Program-made: the position numbers and the translations under genes | The notes under the pieces: model-generated | Database searches by the model: none | What the model was told of the DNA's origin: nothing | What the model saw: the letters and a program-made list of their open reading frames with translations, nothing else | Shown here: piece by piece, positions 1 to 6,783 of the stretch | Numbering within the stretch: position 1 is the first letter of the stretch | Layout: the number at the start of each line of letters is the position of its first letter | Origin: CAZGVW01 sp964529265 | GTDB lineage: Bacteria > Planctomycetota > Phycisphaerae > Phycisphaerales > UBA1924 | Direction of reading: 5' to 3' | Assembly (NCBI GenBank): GCA_964529265.1 | Contig: CAZGVW010000016.1 | Span: forward strand, 1-11,722 | Length of the DNA stretch: 11,722 bases

Positions 1-1
1 C

Positions 2-928
2 TTTGGCGACGGCGTGAAGGACGTCGCCTTCACCGTCTTCGACGCTGAGAAGGCCTTCCAGCGCGCGGTGAAGAATGGCGCGGAGGTGGCGTATGAGCCC
101 AGGACCCTCTCCGATGAGCGCGGCAGCGTGACGATGGCGGGGATCAAGACCTACGGGCGCGCGGTGCACTCCTTCGTCAGCCGCACGGGCGAGTATGAAC
201 TGACCAATGTGAAGAAGGGCGGCGCGATCAGCCCCGCGTTCAGGAGGATCGATCGCTTCGCGCTGAACGACTACAACCGCGAGCATCCCTGCGGTCTGAA
301 GTTCGTGGACCACCTCGTCGGCAACGTCGAGGAAGGGAAGATGAACCACTGGGTGAAGTGGTACGAGAGCGTGCTCGAGTTCAAGATGTTCAAGCACTTC
401 GACGACAAGGACATCTCGACCGACTATTCGGCGCTCATGAGCAAGGTGATGGCCAGCGGCAACCACCTGATCAAGATGCCGATCAACGAGCCCGCGCCCG
501 GCAAGAAGAAGAGCCAGATCCAGGAGTACCTGGAGTGGCACGATATGACGCCGGGCGTGCAGCACCTGGCGCTGCGGACCGACGATGAACTGCACTCCGT
601 CGCCGAACTGCGCCGCCGCGGCGTGGATTTCCTGGAGATTCCCGGAACCTACTACGACAAGGTGTGGGAGCGCGTGGACTCCATGCTCCGCAAGCATGGG
701 CACGAGCCGGTGAAGGAAGACCACGACCGGATCCGCAAACTCGGCATCCTGGTGGATTCGGACGACGAGGGGTACCTGCTGCAACTGTTCACCAAGCCGC
801 TGCAGGACCGGCCGACGCTGTTCTTCGAGATCATCAGCCGCCGCGGGAGCCAGAGTTTCGGCAAGGGCAACTTCAAGGCGCTGTTCGAGGCGCTGGAGCT
901 GGAGCAGGAGCGGCGGGGGAATCTGTGA
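2..928 (+). CDS. hppD: 4-hydroxyphenylpyruvate dioxygenase, 5' end outside window
   Basis: Non-haem Fe(II) enzyme that converts 4-hydroxyphenylpyruvate to homogentisate, the second step of tyrosine breakdown, in the cytoplasm. The frame is open through the window start (FGDGVKDVAF reads across the first codons), so the gene is truncated upstream; the GTG at 14 is an internal valine, not a start. All three iron ligands of the family can be placed: His in VDHLVGNV (codon 311-313), His in GVQHLAL (563-565) and Glu in LFFEII (827-829). Their spacing of 84 and 88 residues resembles the roughly 80-residue spacing in characterised HPPDs. The C-terminal family signature FGKGNFKALFEALE is intact just before the TGA. 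Judging from where the first His normally lies, about 60-85 N-terminal residues are missing. hmgA, the next pathway enzyme, begins 828 bases downstream on the same strand but is separated by an opposite-strand gene. Identification is secure. Confidence 0.97.
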   Translation, partial: FGDGVKDVAFTVFDAEKAFQRAVKNGAEVAYEPRTLSDERGSVTMAGIKTYGRAVHSFVSRTGEYELTNVKKGGAISPAFRRIDRFALNDYNREHPCGLKFVDHLVGNVEEGKMNHWVKWYESVLEFKMFKHFDDKDISTDYSALMSKVMASGNHLIKMPINEPAPGKKKSQIQEYLEWHDMTPGVQHLALRTDDELHSVAELRRRGVDFLEIPGTYYDKVWERVDSMLRKHGHEPVKEDHDRIRKLGILVDSDDEGYLLQLFTKPLQDRPTLFFEIISRRGSQSFGKGNFKALFEALELEQERRGNL

Positions 929-1009
929 AACAGGTCAACCATGACGCCGCGCTTCGCTTTCTTGAGTGTGGCTGCCGACACATAGTAAACGCTCCTTGAT
1001 CGCTTCGCC

Positions 1010-1372
1010 TCACAGCTCCGCCCGCCCCGGCTGCTTCAGCGCCTTCACGAACTGCTTCGAAACCTGCGCCAGGCGCATCGTCCGCACGTCGATCGTCCTG
1101 CGGCCGCCGTTGGCGCTGCGCAGGACCACGAACGGCAGACACACCGCCAGCACCTTCGACGGCGCCTCCACCGGGCACGGCGCGCTCTCCATGCGCAGGT
1201 AGCCGATCTTCTCCTCCCACGGCTCGGACGAGCAGCGCGATGAGCGGAAGCGGATCTCGGTGACCTCCGTCAGCGCAACGACGTACAGCCCCGGAACGAT
1301 GTCCTCCGGCGCCAGCGGCCGCGCGAGCCCGATGGTCTTTTCCTTCTCCTTTTCCTTTTCCTTGGACGACAT
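1010..1372 (-). CDS. Small uncharacterised protein with Lys-Glu repeat at N-terminus
   Basis: A 120-residue protein read from ATG at 1372. I do not recognise the family firmly. Residues 4-12 are an alternating KEKEKEKEK run; the remainder looks like a small folded domain, with a beta-type stretch (IVPGLYVVALTEVTEI), a Cys-containing VLAVCLPFVVLRS segment and a basic amphipathic C-terminus (VSKQFVKALKQPGR). There is no signal peptide and no membrane segment, so a cytoplasmic location is likely. ATG at 1372 was preferred over an in-frame TTG at 1444 because the intervening 24 residues are Arg-rich low-complexity sequence; neither start has a clear Shine-Dalgarno. The gene is convergent with hppD (81 bases between stops) and divergent from hmgA. 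Support for it being real is the folded-looking composition and the lack of any better frame across 1010-1372. Its role, and any link to tyrosine breakdown, is unknown. Confidence 0.6.
   Translation of the reverse strand: MSSKEKEKEKEKTIGLARPLAPEDIVPGLYVVALTEVTEIRFRSSRCSSEPWEEKIGYLRMESAPCPVEAPSKVLAVCLPFVVLRSANGGRRTIDVRTMRLAQVSKQFVKALKQPGRAEL
1337..1363 (-). repeat. Hexanucleotide repeat (AAGGAA-type) encoding Lys-Glu
   Basis: Nine consecutive codons alternate AAG with GAA or GAG and encode Lys-Glu repeats at residues 4-12 of the small gene at 1010-1372. Three of the four Glu codons are identical GAA, so the DNA is a near-perfect six-base repeat with a single third-position change (GAG). Slippage by whole units would lengthen or shorten the protein without changing frame. 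On the + strand this is a pyrimidine-only tract. Confidence 0.8.
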
Positions 1373-1702
1373 GGCGACAGCGCATCCGCCGCGGCGGCCG
1401 AACGATCGGCGCGCGCACGAACGCGTCCCTTTCCTGGTTGACAAGACAGTTCAGTTCAGTCGGTTCTTGACGATGGAGCTGGCGGGTGCGGGCTCAGCCG
1501 AGGCGAGGTTCGAGCGACCTCGGCCATGCGCGCGACACCGCCGCCCGGCCTTGCCGGGTGAGCGTTTTCCGTGTTGGCCGATGCTTGGCAGCCATGACGG
1601 GGTCTCCACGCCGAGCAAAGCAAAGTACCAGCGAGCCCGCGCATGTCAACGGAATTCCGCCCGCGAAGCGGGTTCCGGCGCCCTCCGCCGCCCCCCCGGG
1701 TC

Positions 1703-1708
1703 TACACT
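1703..1708 (+). promoter_or_regulatory. Possible -10 element of hmgA
   Basis: TACACT lies 48 bases before the hmgA ATG in an otherwise extremely GC-rich stretch and matches the sigma-70 type -10 consensus at four of six positions. The same hexamer serves as the -10 in the better-supported rplU promoter. No good -35 element lies 16-18 bases upstream, so either the promoter depends on an activator or the call is wrong. Confidence 0.4.
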
Positions 1709-1745
1709 ACTGAAGTCCGCCCCGCGGACCACGACAGACCCTCGC

Positions 1746-1749
1746 GGAG
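1746..1749 (+). promoter_or_regulatory. Ribosome binding site fixing the hmgA start
   Basis: GGAG, seven bases before the ATG at 1757. It selects this start over the open frame that continues upstream to 1643, whose extra residues are Pro/Arg-rich and unlike the family's N-terminus. Confidence 0.75.
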
Positions 1750-1756
1750 ACCAGCC

Positions 1757-3034
1757 ATGCCGTACTACATGAAGCTCGGCCAGATGCCCCGGAAGCGCCA
1801 CACCCAGTTCCGCCGGCCCGATGGCCGCCTCTATTCCGAAGAGGTCTTCGGCACTGAAGGCTTCGTCGGCCCGACGACCACGATGTACCACATCCATCCC
1901 CCCACGCAGGTGCACGGCTGGCGCACGCTCTATTCGACGAAGCCCGAATACGTCGAGACCGACCTGATGCGCATGCGGCACCTCAAGACCGCGCCCATCC
2001 AGCCCCACGGCGATCCGATCACCGGGCGCGTCGTCCTCTTCGGCAATGCCGATTGCGAGATGTCCATCTGCGCGCCGGCGGATGCGATGAACTACCACTA
2101 CAAGAACGGCCAGGGCGATGAGTGTCTCTTCATCCACTTCGGCCAGGGCACGTGCTTCACGTCCTTCGGCACGCTGAAGTTCGGACCGAAGGACTACATC
2201 GTCATCCCCAAGGGCACGGTCTTCCGCATGGTGTTCGAGAAGCCCGCCCCCGGCGAGCCGAACCCGCGCTTCCTCGTCATCGAAACCGTGAACGGCTCCC
2301 ACATCACGCCCCCGCCGCGGTATCTCTCGAAGAAGACCTCGCAGTTCCTCGAGCACTCTCCCTACTGCGAGCGCGACCTGCGCGTGCCGGAACTCCCGCT
2401 CTCCTACGACGAAACCGGCGAGTTCGAGGTGCGCATCAAAGCCCGCGACTGCATGCACACCTACACCTACGACTACCACCCGCTCGACATCGTCGGCTGG
2501 GACGGCTGCTACTACCCCTACATCTTCAACGTGGACGATTTCGCGCCGATCACCGGCAAACTCCACCAGCCGCCGCCCGTGCACCAGACGTTCGAAGCGC
2601 ACAACTTCGTCATCTGCTCCTTCTGCCCTCGCATGCTGGATTGGCACCCCGAGGCGATCAAGGTGCCCTACAACCACTCGAACCTCGATTCGGATGAAGT
2701 CCTCTACTACGTCGAGGGCAACTTCGGCTCGCGCAAGGGGATCGAAGTCGGCTCGATCACGGCGCACCCGCAGGGCATCCCGCACGGCCCGCACCCCGGC
2801 ACCATCGAGGCCTCCCTCGGCGCCACCTACACCGCCGAACTCGCCGTGATGTGCGATACCTTCCGCCCGCTCTTCCCGACCAAAGCCGCGCTGGACCTCG
2901 ACGACCCCAAGTACCCGGCGTCCTGGCAGGGCGAGCACTTCCCGATGGCGGCCACGGGGAAGCTCAACGGCCAGCCCGGCGCCCCCGCGGCCGTCCCCGC
3001 GGATCGGAAGTCGGCGAACGTCTGGGCGCCGTAG
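1757..3034 (+). CDS. hmgA: Homogentisate 1,2-dioxygenase
   Basis: Fe(II) cupin-type dioxygenase that opens the ring of homogentisate to maleylacetoacetate, the step after hppD in tyrosine breakdown; cytoplasmic. The protein has 425 residues and starts MPYYMKLGQMPRKRHTQFR, the typical N-terminus of the bacterial short-form HmgA family. N-terminal cupin landmarks include YKNGQGDECLFIHFGQG and DYIVIPKGT; the C-terminal half carries ITGKLHQPPPVHQTFE and the metal site. Probable iron ligands are His307 and Glu314 (NHSNLDSDEVLYY) and His343 (GIPHGPHPG). In human HGD the corresponding ligands are His335, Glu341 and His371, so the first spacing is one residue longer here. A GGAG sits seven bases before the ATG. 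The last 25 residues are Pro/Ala-rich and probably disordered. Fumarylacetoacetase and maleylacetoacetate isomerase are not in the window. Identification is confident; the weakest point is the exact substrate within the wider HGD-like family. Confidence 0.93.
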   Translation: MPYYMKLGQMPRKRHTQFRRPDGRLYSEEVFGTEGFVGPTTTMYHIHPPTQVHGWRTLYSTKPEYVETDLMRMRHLKTAPIQPHGDPITGRVVLFGNADCEMSICAPADAMNYHYKNGQGDECLFIHFGQGTCFTSFGTLKFGPKDYIVIPKGTVFRMVFEKPAPGEPNPRFLVIETVNGSHITPPPRYLSKKTSQFLEHSPYCERDLRVPELPLSYDETGEFEVRIKARDCMHTYTYDYHPLDIVGWDGCYYPYIFNVDDFAPITGKLHQPPPVHQTFEAHNFVICSFCPRMLDWHPEAIKVPYNHSNLDSDEVLYYVEGNFGSRKGIEVGSITAHPQGIPHGPHPGTIEASLGATYTAELAVMCDTFRPLFPTKAALDLDDPKYPASWQGEHFPMAATGKLNGQPGAPAAVPADRKSANVWAP

Positions 3035-3191
3035 GGCACAAGACGTGACATGAGGTCGCGCGTGGCCATTCGCGCGCCGCGCCTCGCGCGATCAGTCGCC
3101 CTGGTGAACCGCCGCGGCGAAGCGCCCGACACCAGCGAGTGGCAGATGCGCGGCGAAAACGCTCGCGACACCTCCGCGGGCTGAGCCTCGC

Positions 3192-3220
3192 TTGTGACCC
3201 CGCGCGCCCTCCCGTAGCAT
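3192..3220 (+). promoter_or_regulatory. Promoter of lptD-like gene
   Basis: TTGTGA (3192-3197), a 17-base spacer and TAGCAT (3215-3220) match the sigma-70 -35 and -10 consensus at four of six positions each. The predicted transcript would begin near 3227. That makes the ATG at 3238 or 3250 the start and excludes the in-frame GTG at 3139. Confidence 0.55.
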
Positions 3221-3237
3221 CGCCGCCCATCGGCCCC

Positions 3238-6200
3238 ATGGCGCCACGGATGACGAGAAGCAGCGCGCACGGAAAGAGGACGCTTCCCCGCCGTTTCCGG
3301 CTGGGGCTGCTCATCGCCCTCGCGGGGAGCGCATGGACGCTGCTCGGCGCGCTTTCCACGCCTGCGTTCGCGCAGACCGCCCCCCCACTTCCGGCGCCCG
3401 ATGGGCGCGATTTCGCCGGCCGCGATCTCCCCGCTCCGCCCCAGAAGGGCGATGCGATCTTCTCCGCGCGGCGCGTCTCCACGTGGTCCATCCCGGGGCG
3501 GCGCCTGGGCGCCACCGGCCTCACCACCAGCCCCACGCGCCGCCTCATGCTCGATCAGGACGTGGTCGTGCGCATCGGGTCGCGCGAGTTCCGCGCCCGC
3601 CGCGCGACGGCGTGGATCGAGCCCGTGCAGACCGAGGGGCTGGCCCTGGAGCAGATCGCCGTCTACATGGAGGGAGTCACCGACCCCGGCGCCGCCGTGG
3701 GCTTTTCCCACACCGCGGAGCGCCTGCTCGTCACCGCCATCATTGAGGGCGAAGTGCGGCTCCGCGCCGCCCTCCTCTCCGAGGGTCGCCCGCCCAGTCG
3801 CTTTCTCGAGGAGGCGGAATCTCGCTTCTCGCGCTACCTGCGCGGCCTCGGCGGCGCCGCCGCGGCGCCGGGAGTCACCACGCCGCTGCAATCCCGCGGC
3901 GGCGTGCCCACGGACGATGGCGTCGGGCTCCCCACCGGCGACGACCTGCCCCCCGTGGCGCAGCCGCCGCCGATCACGCCCTCCGAAGGCATCGTCACCT
4001 TCTACGGGCCCGACCGCACGCTCGTCACGGCCGATGACGAAAACTCCCTCGTCATCACCGGCGGCGTGGTCATGCAATACACGGATCCCGCGAAGGGTCG
4101 CTCGCTCCAGATCCGCGCCGACAGCATGGTCGTCTTCCTCGAGCCCGGCGGCGTCATGGACCTGCTGCGCTTCGGCCCCGGCGAGGTCCGAGGCGTGTAC
4201 CTGGAGGGCGATGTCGTCGCCACCGACGGCGCGTACACACTCCGTGGGCCCCGCCTCTTTTACGACCTTCGCAGCAACCGCGGCCTCGCGCTCGACGCCG
4301 TCTTCTGGGCCTATGACGAGGAGCGCGGACTTCCGCTCTACGTCCGGGCCGACGCCATCCGCCAGGAATCGGAGCGCCAGTGGAGCGCCGGCAAGGCGCG
4401 CCTCACGAACACGTCATTCTTCGAGCCCACATTCTCCATCGGCGCATCGGATGTGACAGTGACCCGCGCCCCGCGCGAAACCGGCGCCGACCGCTACCAC
4501 GTCGCGGCAAAGGATGTCACTGTCAGCGCCGAGGGCCTGCCCGTCTTCTATCTGCCTTCCTACCGCGGCGACGCCCACGTCGCGCCCCTGAAGCGCCTCA
4601 CCTATACGACGAAGAACAGCGATCCGGCGCTCCTCACGCGCTGGGACCTGCTCGCCCTCCTCGGCGTGGACGACCTCCCCGGCCTCGACATCGACCTGCT
4701 GCTCGACGGCTACTTCGAGCGCGGACCCGGCGTCGGCCTCGATGCGACATGGGGCGCGCGCGACGCACAAGGCGCTGCATTCGGCTACTACATCCACGAC
4801 GAGGGCGTCGATGAACTCGCCAGCGGCGCCGAAGTGGAGCCCGAGCGCGAGAACCGCGGCATGTTCCTCGGCGAGCACCGCTGGAGGCTCGACCAGGAGT
4901 GGACGCTGTTCATGGAGGCGTCCTGGATCTCCGACCCCACGTTCGTTGACGCCTTCTTCCGCGGACTCGGGGAGACCCGCCGCGAGTTCACCAACTCCGC
5001 CTACGCGCGGCGGCTGGAAGAGAACACCCTCTTCTCCTTCGAGGCACGCGGCACGCTCAACGATTTCACGCCGAACGAGCACATCCTTCAGAGCCTCGGC
5101 TACCAGGTGCAGCGGTTTCCGGAACTCACGTACTGGCGCGTCGGCGATGATCTGCTCGATGGCTGGGTCACGTACTCCGGGCAGAACTCGCTGAGCCTCC
5201 TGGCGCTCAACTTCAACGAGAGGACGCCCGCCGAGCAAGGCTTCGATACGCCGGCGCGCTCGCAGGCCGCCCTCGGCCTCGACCCGGATACGCCGATCGG
5301 CGACGCCCTCCGCGCCCAGGGCCTCACCGAGAACTCCACCCTGCGCTTCGATTCGCGCCACGAGTTCTCCCTGCCGATTCAGGCGGGCGACCTCACGCTT
5401 ACCCCCTTCATGGTCGGCCGACTCACGGCGTATGACGACGATTTCTCCGAACTTCGCGGCCCCGATGGCGATTCCGATGAGGTCCGCCTCTGGGGCGCCG
5501 CCGGCGTGCGCGCCGCGACCGAAATCGTGCACGTGGATAACTCCGTCAAGTCGGAACTCTTCGACCTCGACCGCATCCGCCACATCATTCAGCCCTTCGC
5601 CACGCTCTGGTCCAGCGCCACGAGTCTCGAGGCGGACGACCTCCCCCTCTACGACAAGGACGTGGAGGGCATCTCGACCGGCACGGCCATGAATGTCGGC
5701 GTCACGAACACGTGGCAGACCCGCCGCGGCGGACCCGAGGGTGATCACAGCGTCGATTGGCTCACCCTCCGCACCGACTACACCTGGGCCAGCAGCGACA
5801 CCGACCGATTCTCCCCCATCGGCCGCTACGTCGAGTACCGCCCGGAGCAATCGAACTTCGGCGAGTTCGCCACGGCCGCGGCGGCCATGAGCCTCACCGA
5901 TTCCGTCTCGCTCTCCTCGACCGCCGTCTACGACGTGGAGTTCGGCAAACTCTCGATGCTCTCCGCCGGCGCGCTCTTCGACCACGGCTATGGATTCTCG
6001 ACGTTTATCGAGGCGCGCAAGATCTCGGCCCTGGATTCAACCTACCTCAACTTCGGCGCCGCGTACGAACTCACCAGGAAGTACGCCATCCGCGGCCACG
6101 CGGAGTACGACATCGAGGAGTCTCAGTTCCAGTTCATCGGCGCGCGCCTCGCCCGCCGCTTCCCGCAGTGGACGCTCGAGTTCGGCATCGAGTACGACGA

Positions 6201-6339
6201 CATCCAGGACGACGTGAGTTTCAGCGTCGGCCTGGATCCCGCGGGCCTAGGCGGCGATGCGCGGGCGCGCGTCTACACCCGCCCGACGGATGCCTTCGGC
6301 GATCCCGCGCCCGTCACGCAGTGGCGATCAGGCCGATGA
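3238..6339 (+). CDS. lptD: LptD-like lipopolysaccharide assembly outer-membrane protein
   Basis: LptD forms the outer-membrane barrel that inserts lipopolysaccharide into the outer leaflet. From ATG 3238 the protein has 1033 residues, longer than the roughly 780 of E. coli LptD. Residues 1-45 look like a signal peptide: basic KRTLPRRFR, hydrophobic LGLLIALAGSAWTLLGA, cleavage after AFA; ATG 3250 would serve equally well. Residues about 60-215 form an extra periplasmic domain with beta-rich segments (DVVVRIGSREFRARRATAWI). Residues about 255-430 are the OstA/LptA-like jellyroll (VVMQYTDPAKGRSLQIRADS, VYLEGDVVATDGAYTLRG), with a Pro-rich linker before it. The rest is barrel: VFYLPSY, NSDPALLTRWDL, RHIIQPFATLW and a final FGIEYDDIQDDVSFSVGL. 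A 30-residue polar tail follows the last strand. I find no cysteine anywhere in this protein, so the LptD disulphides known from E. coli are absent. It ends 24 bases from the rplU stop on the other strand. No LptE or other Lpt gene is adjacent. Confidence 0.85.
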   Translation: MAPRMTRSSAHGKRTLPRRFRLGLLIALAGSAWTLLGALSTPAFAQTAPPLPAPDGRDFAGRDLPAPPQKGDAIFSARRVSTWSIPGRRLGATGLTTSPTRRLMLDQDVVVRIGSREFRARRATAWIEPVQTEGLALEQIAVYMEGVTDPGAAVGFSHTAERLLVTAIIEGEVRLRAALLSEGRPPSRFLEEAESRFSRYLRGLGGAAAAPGVTTPLQSRGGVPTDDGVGLPTGDDLPPVAQPPPITPSEGIVTFYGPDRTLVTADDENSLVITGGVVMQYTDPAKGRSLQIRADSMVVFLEPGGVMDLLRFGPGEVRGVYLEGDVVATDGAYTLRGPRLFYDLRSNRGLALDAVFWAYDEERGLPLYVRADAIRQESERQWSAGKARLTNTSFFEPTFSIGASDVTVTRAPRETGADRYHVAAKDVTVSAEGLPVFYLPSYRGDAHVAPLKRLTYTTKNSDPALLTRWDLLALLGVDDLPGLDIDLLLDGYFERGPGVGLDATWGARDAQGAAFGYYIHDEGVDELASGAEVEPERENRGMFLGEHRWRLDQEWTLFMEASWISDPTFVDAFFRGLGETRREFTNSAYARRLEENTLFSFEARGTLNDFTPNEHILQSLGYQVQRFPELTYWRVGDDLLDGWVTYSGQNSLSLLALNFNERTPAEQGFDTPARSQAALGLDPDTPIGDALRAQGLTENSTLRFDSRHEFSLPIQAGDLTLTPFMVGRLTAYDDDFSELRGPDGDSDEVRLWGAAGVRAATEIVHVDNSVKSELFDLDRIRHIIQPFATLWSSATSLEADDLPLYDKDVEGISTGTAMNVGVTNTWQTRRGGPEGDHSVDWLTLRTDYTWASSDTDRFSPIGRYVEYRPEQSNFGEFATAAAAMSLTDSVSLSSTAVYDVEFGKLSMLSAGALFDHGYGFSTFIEARKISALDSTYLNFGAAYELTRKYAIRGHAEYDIEESQFQFIGARLARRFPQWTLEFGIEYDDIQDDVSFSVGLDPAGLGGDARARVYTRPTDAFGDPAPVTQWRSGR

Positions 6340-6363
6340 TGCGTTGCTGTTGCCGCGAAAGCG

Positions 6364-6681
6364 TCAGCCGTTGATCGCGGAGACCTTCACCACCATGTGG
6401 CGCTGCCGGTGCCCGGTCTTGCGGCGGTAGCCCTTGCGGCGCCGGAACTTGAAGATGTGAATCTTCTCGGCCAGCGCTTCGCGCTCGATGATGTCCGCCG
6501 TCACGCTCGCGCCCTTCAGGTACGGCGCGCCGATCTTCGGCGCCCCTTCGCCGCCCAGCATGAGCACGCGGTCGAAGGTCACGGTCTTTGCGATGTCCGG
6601 CAGTTCGCGCAGGTCAACCTCCACGACGTCGCCGGTGCTGACCTTGAGCTGGCTCCCGCTGTCTTCGATGATCGCGTACAT
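6364..6681 (-). CDS. rplU: 50S ribosomal protein L21
   Basis: L21 binds 23S rRNA in the large ribosomal subunit. The protein has 105 residues, normal for the family (about 103), beginning MYAIIEDSGSQLKVS and ending with the basic family signature FKFRRRKGYRRKTGHRQRH. ATG 6681 is preferred over an upstream GTG/ATG extension because it matches the family N-terminus exactly and is preceded by AGGGAGG (complement of 6693-6699) at an 11-base spacing, slightly long. It has its own promoter upstream. In most bacteria rplU is followed by rpmA (L27) and often obg; here the downstream neighbour is the convergent lptD-like gene, so rpmA must be elsewhere. Upstream on the same strand is the QueC-like gene, ending 102 bases before this start. 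Confidence 0.97.
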   Translation of the reverse strand: MYAIIEDSGSQLKVSTGDVVEVDLRELPDIAKTVTFDRVLMLGGEGAPKIGAPYLKGASVTADIIEREALAEKIHIFKFRRRKGYRRKTGHRQRHMVVKVSAING

Positions 6682-6734
6682 GGCGCTCGGCGCCTCCCTG
6701 TGGGCAGTGGCTGGCTGGGTGAAATGAGCCGAGC

Positions 6735-6762
6735 AGTGTAGCGAGGCCCCCGCCTCCCGCAA
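6735..6762 (-). promoter_or_regulatory. Promoter of rplU
   Basis: On the - strand TTGCGG (complement of 6757-6762), a 16-base spacer and TACACT (complement of 6735-6740) form a sigma-70-like promoter. Transcription would start near 6728, leaving a leader of about 47 bases that ends in the AGGGAGG ribosome site. I saw no L21-type regulatory leader structure in it. Confidence 0.6.
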
Positions 6763-6783
6763 CCAGCCCGTCTCCCCACCCGG

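Larger units (their letters stand above)
1373..1756. other. Divergent intergenic region between small gene and hmgA
   Basis: This 384-base stretch holds no credible coding frame; the open frames that cross it are Arg/Pro/Ala-rich and resemble nothing. It should contain the promoters of both flanking genes. I can place a -10-like element for hmgA at 1703-1708 but no convincing promoter for the small gene. Minor structures are a CAGTT-type short tandem repeat at 1447-1460 and a 6-bp GC hairpin at 1544-1558 (CCCGGC/GCCGGG, loop of 3), neither strong enough to name. Confidence 0.5.

Noticed and set aside
1544..1558. Terminator-like hairpin CCCGGC/GCCGGG followed by a short T run
   Set aside because: It lies between two divergent gene starts where no transcript ends, and the T run is four bases and not adjacent to the stem.
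1646..2938. A 430-codon open frame on the - strand
   Set aside because: Antisense to hmgA, whose family match is certain; the reverse frame is low complexity.
3070..3091. Terminator hairpin after hmgA
   Set aside because: A 7-bp CG-only stem (TCGCGCG/CGCGCGA) with an 8-base loop but no T tract; CGCGCG runs are common here.
3139..3237. Upstream GTG start of the LptD-like gene
   Set aside because: It would bury the signal peptide behind 33 residues and lies upstream of the predicted promoter at 3192-3220.
3289..3315. Twin-arginine export signal in the LptD-like signal peptide (PRRFRLGLL)
   Set aside because: The order after the two arginines does not match the Tat consensus, and LptD proteins use the Sec route.
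4414..5985. A 523-codon open frame on the - strand
   Set aside because: Antisense shadow of the LptD-like gene; composition is Glu/Val/Ala/Gly/Arg-rich with no recognisable motif.
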